DNA of 64,000 nucleotides from Mytilisepta virgata. Lineage: Eukaryota; Mollusca; Bivalvia; Mytilida; Mytilidae. The stretch covers positions 92,914,513 to 92,978,512 of the forward strand of contig CM051521.1 of assembly GCA_028015205.1 (NCBI GenBank), in the 5' to 3' direction. How positions within the stretch are numbered: position 1 is the first letter of the stretch; the number at the start of each line of letters is the position of its first letter. A program made the translations under genes and the position numbers. The notes under the pieces were generated by a model. The model was given only the letters and a program-made list of their open reading frames with translations. It had not been told where the DNA came from and did not search any database. Shown piece after piece: positions 47,801-59,800 of the stretch.

Positions 47801-50800
47801 TGAGAAAATCTAACAGTTTTGTAATTTCATCTTCAGAATCCTTTTTGTCAGAATCAGAATGGTTCTTCACGAAATAAGCCTTTTCTCTACCTAGAACTAG
47901 AAATTTATACCTTCGTGTGCCATTTTTCTTGAAAAAACATTGACGAACTAGTTGCCTTAAGCGATCGTTCAATTGAGAATGTGGTATGGTAGTGTAGAGT
48001 GTAGAGAAGTGGAATGTTTTTATGCTGTTGCATGTAACCAAATATTTTTTTTTAAAACTCCTTCAAATTCACATTTTTCCAAATAAATTGTTTTACGCGT
48101 TCTTTGATGTATATGATAGGTCTTTAGGGGGTATGCCCCGCCCTCAAAAAATAAATTGGTCTTTGTAACTTTAAAACTTTTGAGTTCCCAATCCTATTAC
48201 CAACAAAGTCTTACTCCTCCTTGGAGAACGTATTTAGTGGTGTGAACGGAACGGTCTATTTGGGAGGGGGACTGTTATGCAAAACCTCCACAAAATAGAT
48301 TTTTGAAACCTTTGAGACCCCACTCTATGAACCTATACATCTTCGTTCAGTTCTAACTCTCTTTAGATAGAACTGTCATAAACTGTCTGCAGAACTATTG
48401 CAGAATGGTTCTAGAACTGTCATCACGACAACGGTTATAGAACTGTCATCCCGACAACGGTTCTAGAACTGTCATTCCGACACACTTAGAACCATTCATG
48501 ACAATGTCCTTACGTAGAACCGTTCTGGATAGGTCTGATCTAGAACCATTATGGACGGTTCTGCCACAGAACATTTATGGCAATCCTAAAACAAGAAGAA
48601 TTTATGACCGTTCTACCCTAGAACCATGCATTCAAGTGCGGACCGACTTGTACAGTTCTAGCCTAGAGCCATTCTGGACAGTTCTACCCTATAACCATTT
48701 ATGACATTTCTACACCAGAACAATATGACAGTTGTGATAGTTTATTTAGTAGTGATATACTAAAAATGATAGTGACAGGGGTTTATTATATTTCATAAAT
48801 TTAATAATCAAATTATCAAGAATTTTATTACTTTACTTATCGCAAAGTCTTGAAATTATCTTTTTTTTTACATCTGCAAGAATTTATGGAGCATAAAGTT
48901 AAGATTTCATCTGTTTAGAAAAGAAATTTTGGTGCAATGTAATTTATGAATATAAAATATCAAAATTATAGGAAATAAAATAATTTACTTGTTGCAATAC
49001 CTAAAGAGTGAACTTTTTACATACCGTTATCATGGTTATACTTTACATGGTACAAAAAGTGAAATTTCACTCATAACGAAAAGAAAGGCGATTTTTTACT
49101 ATTTTTTTAAACATCAAAATTAAGAACTTAGATATTAAATTTGTACATTCTGAAAACTAGCTTTTTGAGATACTTCAATAATTCATAGAGTCTGAAATTT
49201 TAAATACTACCTGCGAAGACAGGAATTTTGGTATTTTATAAATTTAATACATCAAATTATCCAAACTCTAATGACTTTACTTAAGGATCATCTTTTCAAA
49301 GTGTTGCAAGAGCCTTTGTAGCATTATCAAGAATTGCAATTTAACGACCAACTTCATGCATAGACCATAGTCCACATCTTATTGTGAATACTATCTTTGA
49401 CGTCATTTGGAATCTTTCTGACCTAAAATCATTTATGACAGTTCTTCCCTAGAACCATTAATGACCGAGTGTGTTCTGACGAAGAACCGCCCTGGAAAAC
49501 TCTTACCTGGAACCATTCTAGACAGTTCTACCCTAGAACCATTTATGACAGTTCTACCCAAAACCATTCATGACAATCCTAAAATGGAAAAAATTATGAC
49601 AGGGTTGATTCTATCCTAGAACGGGTCTAGGACAGTTTTTGCTGACAGAATAGTAAAAAATTGTTAGAACTGATCCCATCTGTATTCTCTCTCGTTATTG
49701 GAAGCTGCATTCATCGATGCATATTGGGGGTTCCTAGGGGAGTGACCATACCCTTAAAAAAGATTTATCTTTGCAACTTTGAAGCATTTGAGATGTATAT
49801 TATCTCCAAGGGTAAAAAAAATGTATGTCCCACCATTTTAAAATAGATTTTTCTTTTTCATTTGGAAACCCTCGAGATCCCCCGTATATTACTGTATTCT
49901 TATATAGTTTTGGAGAACGCATTCATTGTTATATACCGGGGGTTCCTTGGGCGGGGCTATGCTCCTCTCCCACAAAATAGATTTGACTTTGGAATTTTGG
50001 AATCTCTCAAGTCCCCGACTTATAATAATATATACATTTACTCCTCATTTGCATACCTATACAGTAAAGACACCAAGGGTCTACAGAGATAATAATGGGC
50101 GACTGAAAAAGTTATGACAAAATTGATCATTGTAATTTCTTCATCAGTCCAAACAATTTAGGGTCGTCATCACAAATTGATTGGCCAATACGAAGTTTCT
50201 GTCTCAGGGTGGTAGTTCTCAATGTATGAGACTAAATATCGTCAGTTAGATTTCATGTCGCTCTGGAATTGACATCTCACCGGACATCGCACTTCTCTGG
50301 CTTTTACTTACTGTCAATGTGACGTGTGTAGTTAACAGAGCAGGACATGCTTACCCTTCCGGAGCACCTGATGTCACTTCACTTCCGTTTTTAGTGGGAG
50401 TTCACATTGTTCTATTTTTGTTTAGTTTATTATATGTTTTTTATTCCTTTTGCTATACGTCTATCATTGAGGCGTTTGTTGTGTTCTATTCTCATGCCTT
50501 TGTCATTTCCTTTGATTTTGAATTTACGGACTTTTCCCACTGTTTTGTCGCTTCGGTATTCTTTTGTAGATATTTATGTATATTGAGGGATTTCTTCGTG
50601 GTTATGCCCCGACCCCTCAAAACTGAAACCTTTTAGATCCTCACCCTATAACCATATACATGCATGTTCTCACTCCAGAAGGGATGATGCATTAATTAAT
50701 GTACAAAAACTGTATGTATGGGGTCACAAGGGTTATACCCAACCCCATTAAAATATATGCCTTTATAATTTGGAAATCTCCAACGTATATCCATATTTAT

Positions 50801-53800
50801 TACATTGTAACTGGTGGTTTCCCCTAGTATCAGAGGGAAATCGCTGAAGTACCAATCGCTGAATTGAAATACTAGAAATAAACAACTTTTTATGTACTAC
50901 AGCTGTAAGTAACTCGTGCACTCGTGATTTAATGTGTAGTTCAGTCACGTTTTGTTTGTTTCTGGTATTTGAATTCAGTGATAAGTTATACTATAAATAT
51001 TCTTATGCGTTATGGGAGGATTCATCTGTGTATATTGGGATCCTTTCGGAAGTATGTTAATCATCATAAAATAGATTTATCTTTGGAACTTTTGAAACCG
51101 TTGAGATTCTTGCACTTTGACCATATATATTCTCACCCCTTATTGGAAGATGCATTCATGAAATATATTGAAAGTCATTAGGGGGTATGCCCATCCCAAA
51201 AATAGAAATCCCAAAACAATTTTTACTTATTTGTTGTTTTTGTTCTTGTAGTTTCTTTTATTAGATTAAATTACTCAAAGTAGCCACAGCACTTCATCGC
51301 TCCAGACAACCACAGATTTGTTTAGATCATTTCATCATGGGTTTTAGTAATGTTTATACTGGACTTGCAAATATTCGAGTTATGAACTGATGGTATATAT
51401 ACAATACATTGCATAGTCATTGTCGGAAAATATAAAATTTATTTTGGGCGAGCTTTAGAAACATGAGAAAAGGCGAGCTTTAGCGAGCCTTTTCCCCATG
51501 TTTCGCAGCGAGTTCAAATAAATTTTATATTTACCGACAATGACTTTGTATTGTCTTTATCCTGCAATCCCTTTTAGATGCGTAAAATGCCTTAAAATAA
51601 CGATTGAAGTTGAAAACCAACAGCCGTGAAAAGGCGGGAAGCGCCACGACGTAATCTGGTACATTCTCTGCGCTCCTCGCGCTCTTCATGTAAACAAGTA
51701 CCAGTAGACTTTATTAGTTCATTGACCTAATACGACTAAAGTTTATTCTACCCCTTTTATTAGACCGGAAATGGCTTGATTGCAGGATAAAAGTTTGTTC
51801 TAATACGTTATTATTTTTACCAGACTGACTAAAAAGTCATGTTTTCTATATCAATACTTTGTTATATTTAAAGTAAAATCGGAGATGATGGTCAACGAAT
51901 CAGATGAAAGAGTCAGAGATTATAGAATAGATGAACTCAACATAAAAATGAATGGAGTTAATCTGGTTTTGTCAAAATGGATCTATTTTGCAGGTTTGAC
52001 TAAATAACTGTTTCAACAATTTAATTTATGTTTATGAGCTTGTTAAGTAATGCTCACAGTATACACAACTTACACGAAATTAAACGATTCCATTTGATTA
52101 CATTATACATTTAATAAAACTCAACTCTTCGCCAGAATCCAAGATACATTCTAATATTCGTGTTGCATTCGCTTAAGTGAACAAAAGCCATGATCTAATT
52201 CATACAGGCGAAATGGCGTCACTGTCGAAAGAGCACGTCAAAGATGAAACTGTAACATATGACGTGACGTTTAGAAAGCATTTTAGGAAATCACTTGATA
52301 AAAAAGTGATGTCCGCATATTGCCATGACGAATTTTTTTCCTAACTTGAAATACGCATATATATTATAACGGCCCACACGAAATACTCGCACATAAAGAT
52401 TAATAATATACAGTCAGTTATTTAACAGTATTGTGGGATATAGCCATTTTATTTGTCCCGATAAACTGACTATTTTCCCGATGCGTAGCAAGAGCAAGAG
52501 GGGACAAATAAAATGGCTATATCCCGAAAAGACTGTTAAATAACTGTTTTATTATACCGAAACACTTTACTCCGGTTAATACTTTCCAGTACTAATCACA
52601 GGTTAGAAAAATAGTAAAATAGAAAAAAACATACTGAGGTATAATACAAGTTACTATTGCATGAACAAAGGCTACTGACTGATGCGTTTTCAAAAAAGTA
52701 GGTCCTAGGCCATGATTTGTATTATTTCTATTATCTGTGTTTAATTATAAGACTTAGTCTAAGTTTTATTAACGTTGTAGAGTTCTTGAAAGAATATCTC
52801 AAGCCTTCATTTTGGCAAAACTAATGTGTGTGACTTATATCAGTGATGCAGTCCACTCATTTTGGTTTTGCCAGTCAAGCATATACATTATTGTTTTGTA
52901 CAAGTTGTAACTGTTAAAACTTTTATGGGGTTTAATAAAAGATAGGATCCAGTATTTGGTGGAATAAAACTGACATAAGAATATGGTGAAAACATGCAGG
53001 ATTGAATAACACTTGGTATTAAACAACGGTATGCCCTTAAAAAGACAGAACAGAATGGGCACTGGATGCAGCAAAACATTTCAACGATCCTAGATGAACC
53101 CTTCCCTTAAAACAAATCGTTCCTTACATGTACATAACTTTTATAAAAAGAAAAAAGTTTTTCATCTATTTTCATGAGAACAAACAGACAACACAAAAAG
53201 ACCTCACTATAATCCGGGGTCGAACTCAAGGGGAGCCAGCCGTTTACGCATCTTATAAGACACATCCCTTAAAGCCCTTTTACATTTTCGTTGTAAAACT
53301 TCATAAATTAAAAGTCATTCAAACAACATTGTATAATATTATTTTTTACATAAGAATAATTTCATTAGTATTCATTCATATTTTAACAATGAACAAATAG
53401 AATCGTGGTAATATGCGATCGCATATGACATGGCAATTTGTCATGTAGGCTGGACTTGGATATCACATTCAACTTGTAATACAACCGTCAAACCCATATG
53501 CGTCGGCATATGATATTGTCAAGGCTGCCAGAGGCGATTTGCAACATACTTCTGTTCAGTGATTTCAATAAAATGAAATTTTATTTGTAAAAAAGAAGTT
53601 TTGATCTTTTATTTTGTTCTACTCTACTTGGTAAGGCAACATTCATAGTAATAATAATAATAATAGTATACAGAATAATAGTACATATAATAATATTGTG
53701 CGCTTCCATGTAATATGTCCCGCGATCAGAACACATAGTGCAGTCCTCTACTAACCTTTTGCATAAATAAAACTACATATAATCTTTTTTACAAGTAATT

Positions 53801-56800
53801 GTCTTTTGTAAAGATAATTTTGTCAGTTTGCTGTAATTTTCTTGATATTGTTCTGTGGTTCTGTTGATATGAATCGTCTTGCTACATACATCTGAATTTT
53901 TCTAGGGTAAACGGAGGACATAAAATTACCGGTATTTTACTTTATAATTTATTGAATCACTCCTGCATGTGCCATAAAAGACCTGTACCATTTTCGGGAA
54001 ATGTCACACTGACGCTATGGGTCGTCCTGATATTCTAGAAAAGTGTGACTTAAAAGTTTTAATTACTGTTTAAGTGACATTCATTCTGAAGAACAGCAAT
54101 TTACATGACGTATGAAAGCCCTATTTAGTTGCTTTTTTAATAATGTATCCACATGTCGGAACATAAATTTAATAATGTTCACATAGTTTATGGTTTCTCC
54201 TGATAATTAATCCCATATAATTCTGGTTCTTTTTAGTTTTTGTCATTTTCCTTTTCTAAGGTTGTGGATTTTGGTCTATTGGTAAATATGATACTCTTAC
54301 TAGAATTGCGGAAAAATTTAAAGATGATGCAGATATTGTTACAACAGCAAACAGAAATGAGTGCGCCCGTAGATGTTCTTCTCTACCAGAAGTCAAATAT
54401 TTTACATACATTGTAAGTTTTAGAAAGCAGGAGAGGCTGTTTATTTTCTTAATACATATGAATAGAATTCTGTGTTATGTCATACACACTGACATTAAAA
54501 CATTAAATCTGACGAATATTGCGACAATGAAGCTACATAAACATGTAAAATAAATAGTCTTTTCAGCAGTGCCCAAGACAACAAAAGAGGGAATCGGACA
54601 AAATTAGGCGTAAATTAAAATATTCTTTGTTTCCCTTTGCGACCTACTCGCCGAATTTGTTGCGACTGAAAAATTTTACAGCCTGTTCCGTGAAAAGAAT
54701 TTTTGTAAGATTTGCCGTTTCAGGAAATGTTTCGTGTCCGATTTCGACATGGGTTTAGTATTTAGTAACATTGTTTTCAAAACATTCCGTAAGTCATTGT
54801 TACTTAGATATCTATCGTCCCGATTGTTTCAGATTATCGTAAAAGCATGACTTCTGAAACATTCTTTATAAAAAAAACTACCTATCTATACTCTCTCAAA
54901 AAAGAAACGCAACATCAGATTATCTTTTTGAAATATTATTTTTCCGGACAAATAACCAATAAATATCAAAATATATGTACACATGATCATAATTACACCT
55001 TCATAAAAAGTTTCCAGGTACAATCATTTAAATTCATCCACCCGTAAACGACTTTGGTCGCAATCTGGGACACCCTACGATTTACGCATTGCCAAAAACT
55101 GGGTCGACTTTCACGTGCAAATCATGGGTTATTTTTTAGCTCTGTCAGTCGGTATAAAAACCCGGTATTTCTTTTCATGAATGCATTCGTAAAATAAAAT
55201 TCTGATGAGGTGACGCTATGCCAAGGTTAGACGCTGCTACCCGGAATATCGCTATCGGACGACTAGAGGCCGGAGAATCACAGAATGCTGTTGCTGTAAC
55301 GTACAATGTTCATCGTAGCACAATTTCACGCCTTTGGGGACGCTACCTGCAGCTTGGTACTACGACAGATCGGCCACGTTCAGGGCGCCCGCGTGTTACA
55401 ACCAGGGCGCAAGATCGTTACATCAGACTTTTCCATCTGCGGAATAGGACTATTGCTGCAACAGAAACAGCTGTAAACGTCCCTGGGTTGCGCCGTATAT
55501 CAGCACAGACAGTACGCAATCGGTTACGTTCTCATGGATTGAGGGCAAGAAGACCTTACTTTGGAGCAACACTGAGACGCCAACACCGCCGAGCGAGGGT
55601 AAGATGGTGTACTACAGTTCGTGCATGGAATTTACAGAACTGGAGAAGAGTATGGTTCAGCGATGAGTCACGTTTTCAACTGGAAAAGCGAGATGGTCGC
55701 ATACGTGTGTATAGGCGCCGAAACGAACGTTTTGCGCAAAACTGTGTTGTGGAGAGAGACAATTTTGGCGGAGGCAGTGTTATGATGTGGGCCGCTATTT
55801 CTTATGCCAGAAACACACAGCTGATACATATCCAAGGCAATCTGAACGCTGTTAGGTATAGAGACGAAATTTTACGACCTCATTTATTGCCCGTAATTGA
55901 CATTCGGAGAGAAATTTTTCAGCACGACAATGCCCGACCACATACAGCACGTGTAACAGTATACTTTTTAGAACAACAGAATGTCAATGTGATCCGTTGG
56001 CCGTCACGATCACCCGATCTTAATCCAATTGAACATTTGTGGGATGAAGTGGATCGGCGCGTGCGCCAACGACAACCACCACCGCAAAATCTGCAACAAT
56101 TACAGCAGGCACATCAGTTTGAGTGGCAAAGGATACCGCGTGTTCGAACTCAGCGTTTAATTCAATCTATGCCAAGAAGAGTCGGGGCTGTGTTACAAGC
56201 AAATGGTGGACATACCAGATATTGACAATTTATGAGTGATTTATTGACAATATGTGACAAACTGTGATATTCCAAGGTAAAAGAACTCATGAACAAGAAG
56301 TGTGCCAATTTTTGCATTCCTGTGTAAATTATTTATATCATAAATTATGAAAATAATATATGAAGTAAATTTCCTATTTTCTGTATGTTGCGTTTCTTTT
56401 TTGAGAGAGTATACCTATCCAGACCTTTCAGGCTAGGGCCTTATTTTCATTCTAATGCCAATTTCAACAGAAAGAGCTGAACCAAAAAACTGTCTAAGGT
56501 CAGATCTGTACATGAAGTTTCCAAATTAATGTACTAATTTTACAATAAAAGAAAAAGTTCATGACCAGTACTAGCAACTAAACTGAAATTTATATCTGTA
56601 AAACAGGACCCAAGGAGACTGCAATTGTACTTGAATACAATATTTAAAAAGCTTAATGTATTCCCAGATACATGTAGGGGTATATCAACTTTATACCATG
56701 ATTCTTTGCGAAGTGCGAATGACAGCTTTTAATAATTTAGTAAAAATTACTTTTTCATTCAAAAATCATAAGAAAACGGGTATTTTTTCAGAAAATGTTT

Positions 56801-59800
56801 TGCAAATGCATCGCTAACAATACTTTAGACTTGAATATGTCATCGACCGATTGCATAGGAATATGTTCGAATCTACAGACACCGCATCAGATATATTGTG
56901 GAAAAGCCTCAGGACTGGCTATTTATGCATTCGAGCCATCTAATTCAGGTGGAGTATTAATACAATCATTGTGCAAATCTTTTAAATGTGAATAATATAT
57001 TTTCACTTATTTTTGTATTAATGTCCTCTTGTAACACTATTTACATGTGTCTGCGTGTTTTATAATAAAGCTATTGAACCTTGAATCTTGTCAAACAAAA
57101 AGAAATAAGACAAAATCTATATAGGTGTATATCATGTGCTTTTTAGCAATGAGACGTTGCAAATACACAGACGAAGCACTACATAGCCAACAAAAATAAC
57201 GGTAACTGTCAAATTTCACCAAAGACTGTCATGAATGTCAGATGTTAACCAGTCTTTGATACTGCTTTAGTGTATTTAGTGTATAATCATGTTTGGAGAC
57301 AAAAATAACGATTAGTAGTCTTGGGACAGACTTTACTGCAGTTTAAATTTTGTAACGATATACATTTGTACATGTATGTAACGTTAATGCTGAACGTTAT
57401 TCGTTTATACAAACAATAAATCCAAAAAGTTTCATCTGTACCCAGATCACATGTTTTTTTTAATTTAATGTAGAAAGAGGTAACATAAAGGTGTCTTTAT
57501 AATTAACTTTATATATATATATATAAACACGATTGAAATCTAGCATGTGTATGTTTGCCCGAAGAAAGGAAAAATACTATATCTAAATACAAAAAAATCT
57601 TACACAAAACTTTTTCACTGTTAAAATGTAAGCTATTGGCCACTATTACAATAGAAACAAAGACGCCATGAACAAGGTTGAGGTTTTTTAATATTTAACT
57701 CGATGTTTCTATTTCAGATAAAATGTTTTCTAATATACCACACATATTTTACAACTATACGAACTTTGACTATCCTCTATGCATGGTAGAAATGAAGGGC
57801 CAATATCACATTGAAAGAGAGGAGAAGTGTAATCGGATTCTTCAAAACGAGGTTTATTGTGAAGCTACGAACATTATTTTTCTGCTGAGTGAGTGAAAAA
57901 ACAAATCTGCGATCATTTATTAAGACGTTTCTCCTGCTTGCTCATAAGCGGTTTTAACGTAGACGTTTGATTATGATGACCGAATTTGTTATTGTCATCA
58001 AATGGTTTAAAGGAAAAATGTTCCAAAAGAAAAACGATGGTTAAAAAATAGCATTTATTTACAGTGCGTTAAGTGTAAGATTTTAAGGGGGAAAGGCTCC
58101 TGATCTGACTCGCACCACTGTGTAGAACATGCTTAGAAAATGAAAATCCTTACTTTTTCATCCTCCTTTTACAATGTATTTAGCTGTTTAGTATCTCAGG
58201 TAATGTGTGAAGCTGAATTCAGGTTGCTGATTTTTTGTATTACCCTTGATTGACTTACATGTAGCATTGCAGTATTTTTCCATAAGATTAAAGGAATTAG
58301 TTTAAAATACCCATTAAACCAGATTTTAAAATTGCCGTAAATTGCTGTTTCTGTCTCTACTGCAGAGTTAACTTTTATACGCAATTACAATCTTGGTGTT
58401 TGTATGTGAAAGTATAATAATATTATGCATAATATTCCACAGGATTTAAAGCGGAGTTCGTACAGTGGTTATGCCTCCAGAAAACAAAAATGACCGTTAG
58501 CAGATATTTCAGGACGGCAAAGCAAATTATTTTGGAAAATGGTATAAATGTTTTATGTTAATTCGATTCTAAAAAAACTAAATATTGTGTTGATTAAGGC
58601 ATCGTCACAATTTCTTTAAACATCAATATAACATTTGCGATGCATTATACACATGTGAACTTGACGAAAGTCAAAGCTTATATAGCCTTTCTTCATTTTA
58701 TGTCACGATGAGGTCTTTTACTCAGTTAAAAAAGTCTTAAGCAAAGAAATCTGACAAATACTGTCATATTTTCCCCGACAATCTTAATGCAATCCCACGG
58801 CATAACAAACATTTAAACATATGTTAAACAACCACAGGGTATATTAATATAACTTGGATGAGCGGTACAAGATTTGTTGGAATTTAAGAATGTGTTGGAA
58901 AAAGCAGCAGTTTGATTAAAATTATGAAACCGGATATCATTCACGATCTTTAATTCGTCAAACACGTATTAAAAATTGACTTTTGTGGTGAATTATTCAT
59001 TGTTTGAAAGGACATACTTAGTTATCTATAAAACACCAGTGAGTTTAGTCACACGTTAAATATTTAATTACACTTTTTTCCGATCTGTCACACAGTTAGC
59101 GTCCCTGTGGAGTCTTCCAGTAGAAATGTCAACGAAAATGACTGCGAGACATTTACATGTAGCACACTGACGTTTAATAAAACAGGTGAGTTTTAAAAAT
59201 AAACTTGAAACTTAAAAATATTTTAAAATTACAATGTAGTATAATTATATCCATTAATCTAAAAAAAAAAAGGCAACAGGGGGATTGTTTGTTTCACATC
59301 AGGTGGCTAATATTTCATACATGTTAAAATTGAAAATAAATATGTCACAAACATGATTGATAAAAAAGGAAATAAGGTTGATTTCAACTAGCAAAAAGAG
59401 TATGGTGTATTTTGAAAATATGTAACTTCGCTATGACATATCCGAACTGTTGTTACAATGATCCTTTTACATGCAGAGAGCCAATTTCAGCTTTGCAAGT
59501 AGATTGGTGTTTTTAACGTTTAGTGGCAAAAATTGTATGATTATTCAGACGAGAATTGAGAATAAAGTAGGCTACTTTCGAACATGAATTCCAAAAAGGG
59601 ACAAAAGAGTTTCAATTAGAATTGGTACATGTAGGCTTTAGATCAAATCGGCAAAATGGGTGCCCCTTCATCAAGGGTTCTACTGTCAAACGGGGAGAGA
59701 TTATGTGGTCTATTTTGACGTAAACAGGATACAGTTATTTAATAGTATTGAGGGATATAGCCTTTTCATTTGTCCCGAGACACTGACTATTTTCCCGACG

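Larger units (their letters stand above)
44897..54260 (+). other. Gene B intron 1 (9.4 kb)
   Basis: GT...AG intron filled with repeats: the 45121-45470 family, a reverse-transcriptase relic (47270-48070), minisatellite blocks, degenerate satellite monomers (48116-51215) and two hairpins (51415-51545, 52415-52650). No coding exon recognised. Confidence 0.55.
54889..56411 (+). mobile_element. Intact Tc1/mariner transposon
   Basis: 1523 bp bounded by perfect terminal inverted repeats of at least 27 bp, starting TACTCTCTC at 54889 and ending GAGAGAGTA at 56411. It is flanked by TA at 54887-54888 and 56412-56413, the TA target duplication of this superfamily. It carries one full-length transposase in the same direction as gene B. 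Perfect ends and an unbroken gene indicate a recent insertion. Confidence 0.95.
54413..56791 (+). other. Gene B intron 2
   Basis: GT...AG intron that hosts the complete Tc1/mariner element at 54889-56411. The rest is AT-rich with a repeat relic at 56440-56660. Confidence 0.7.
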
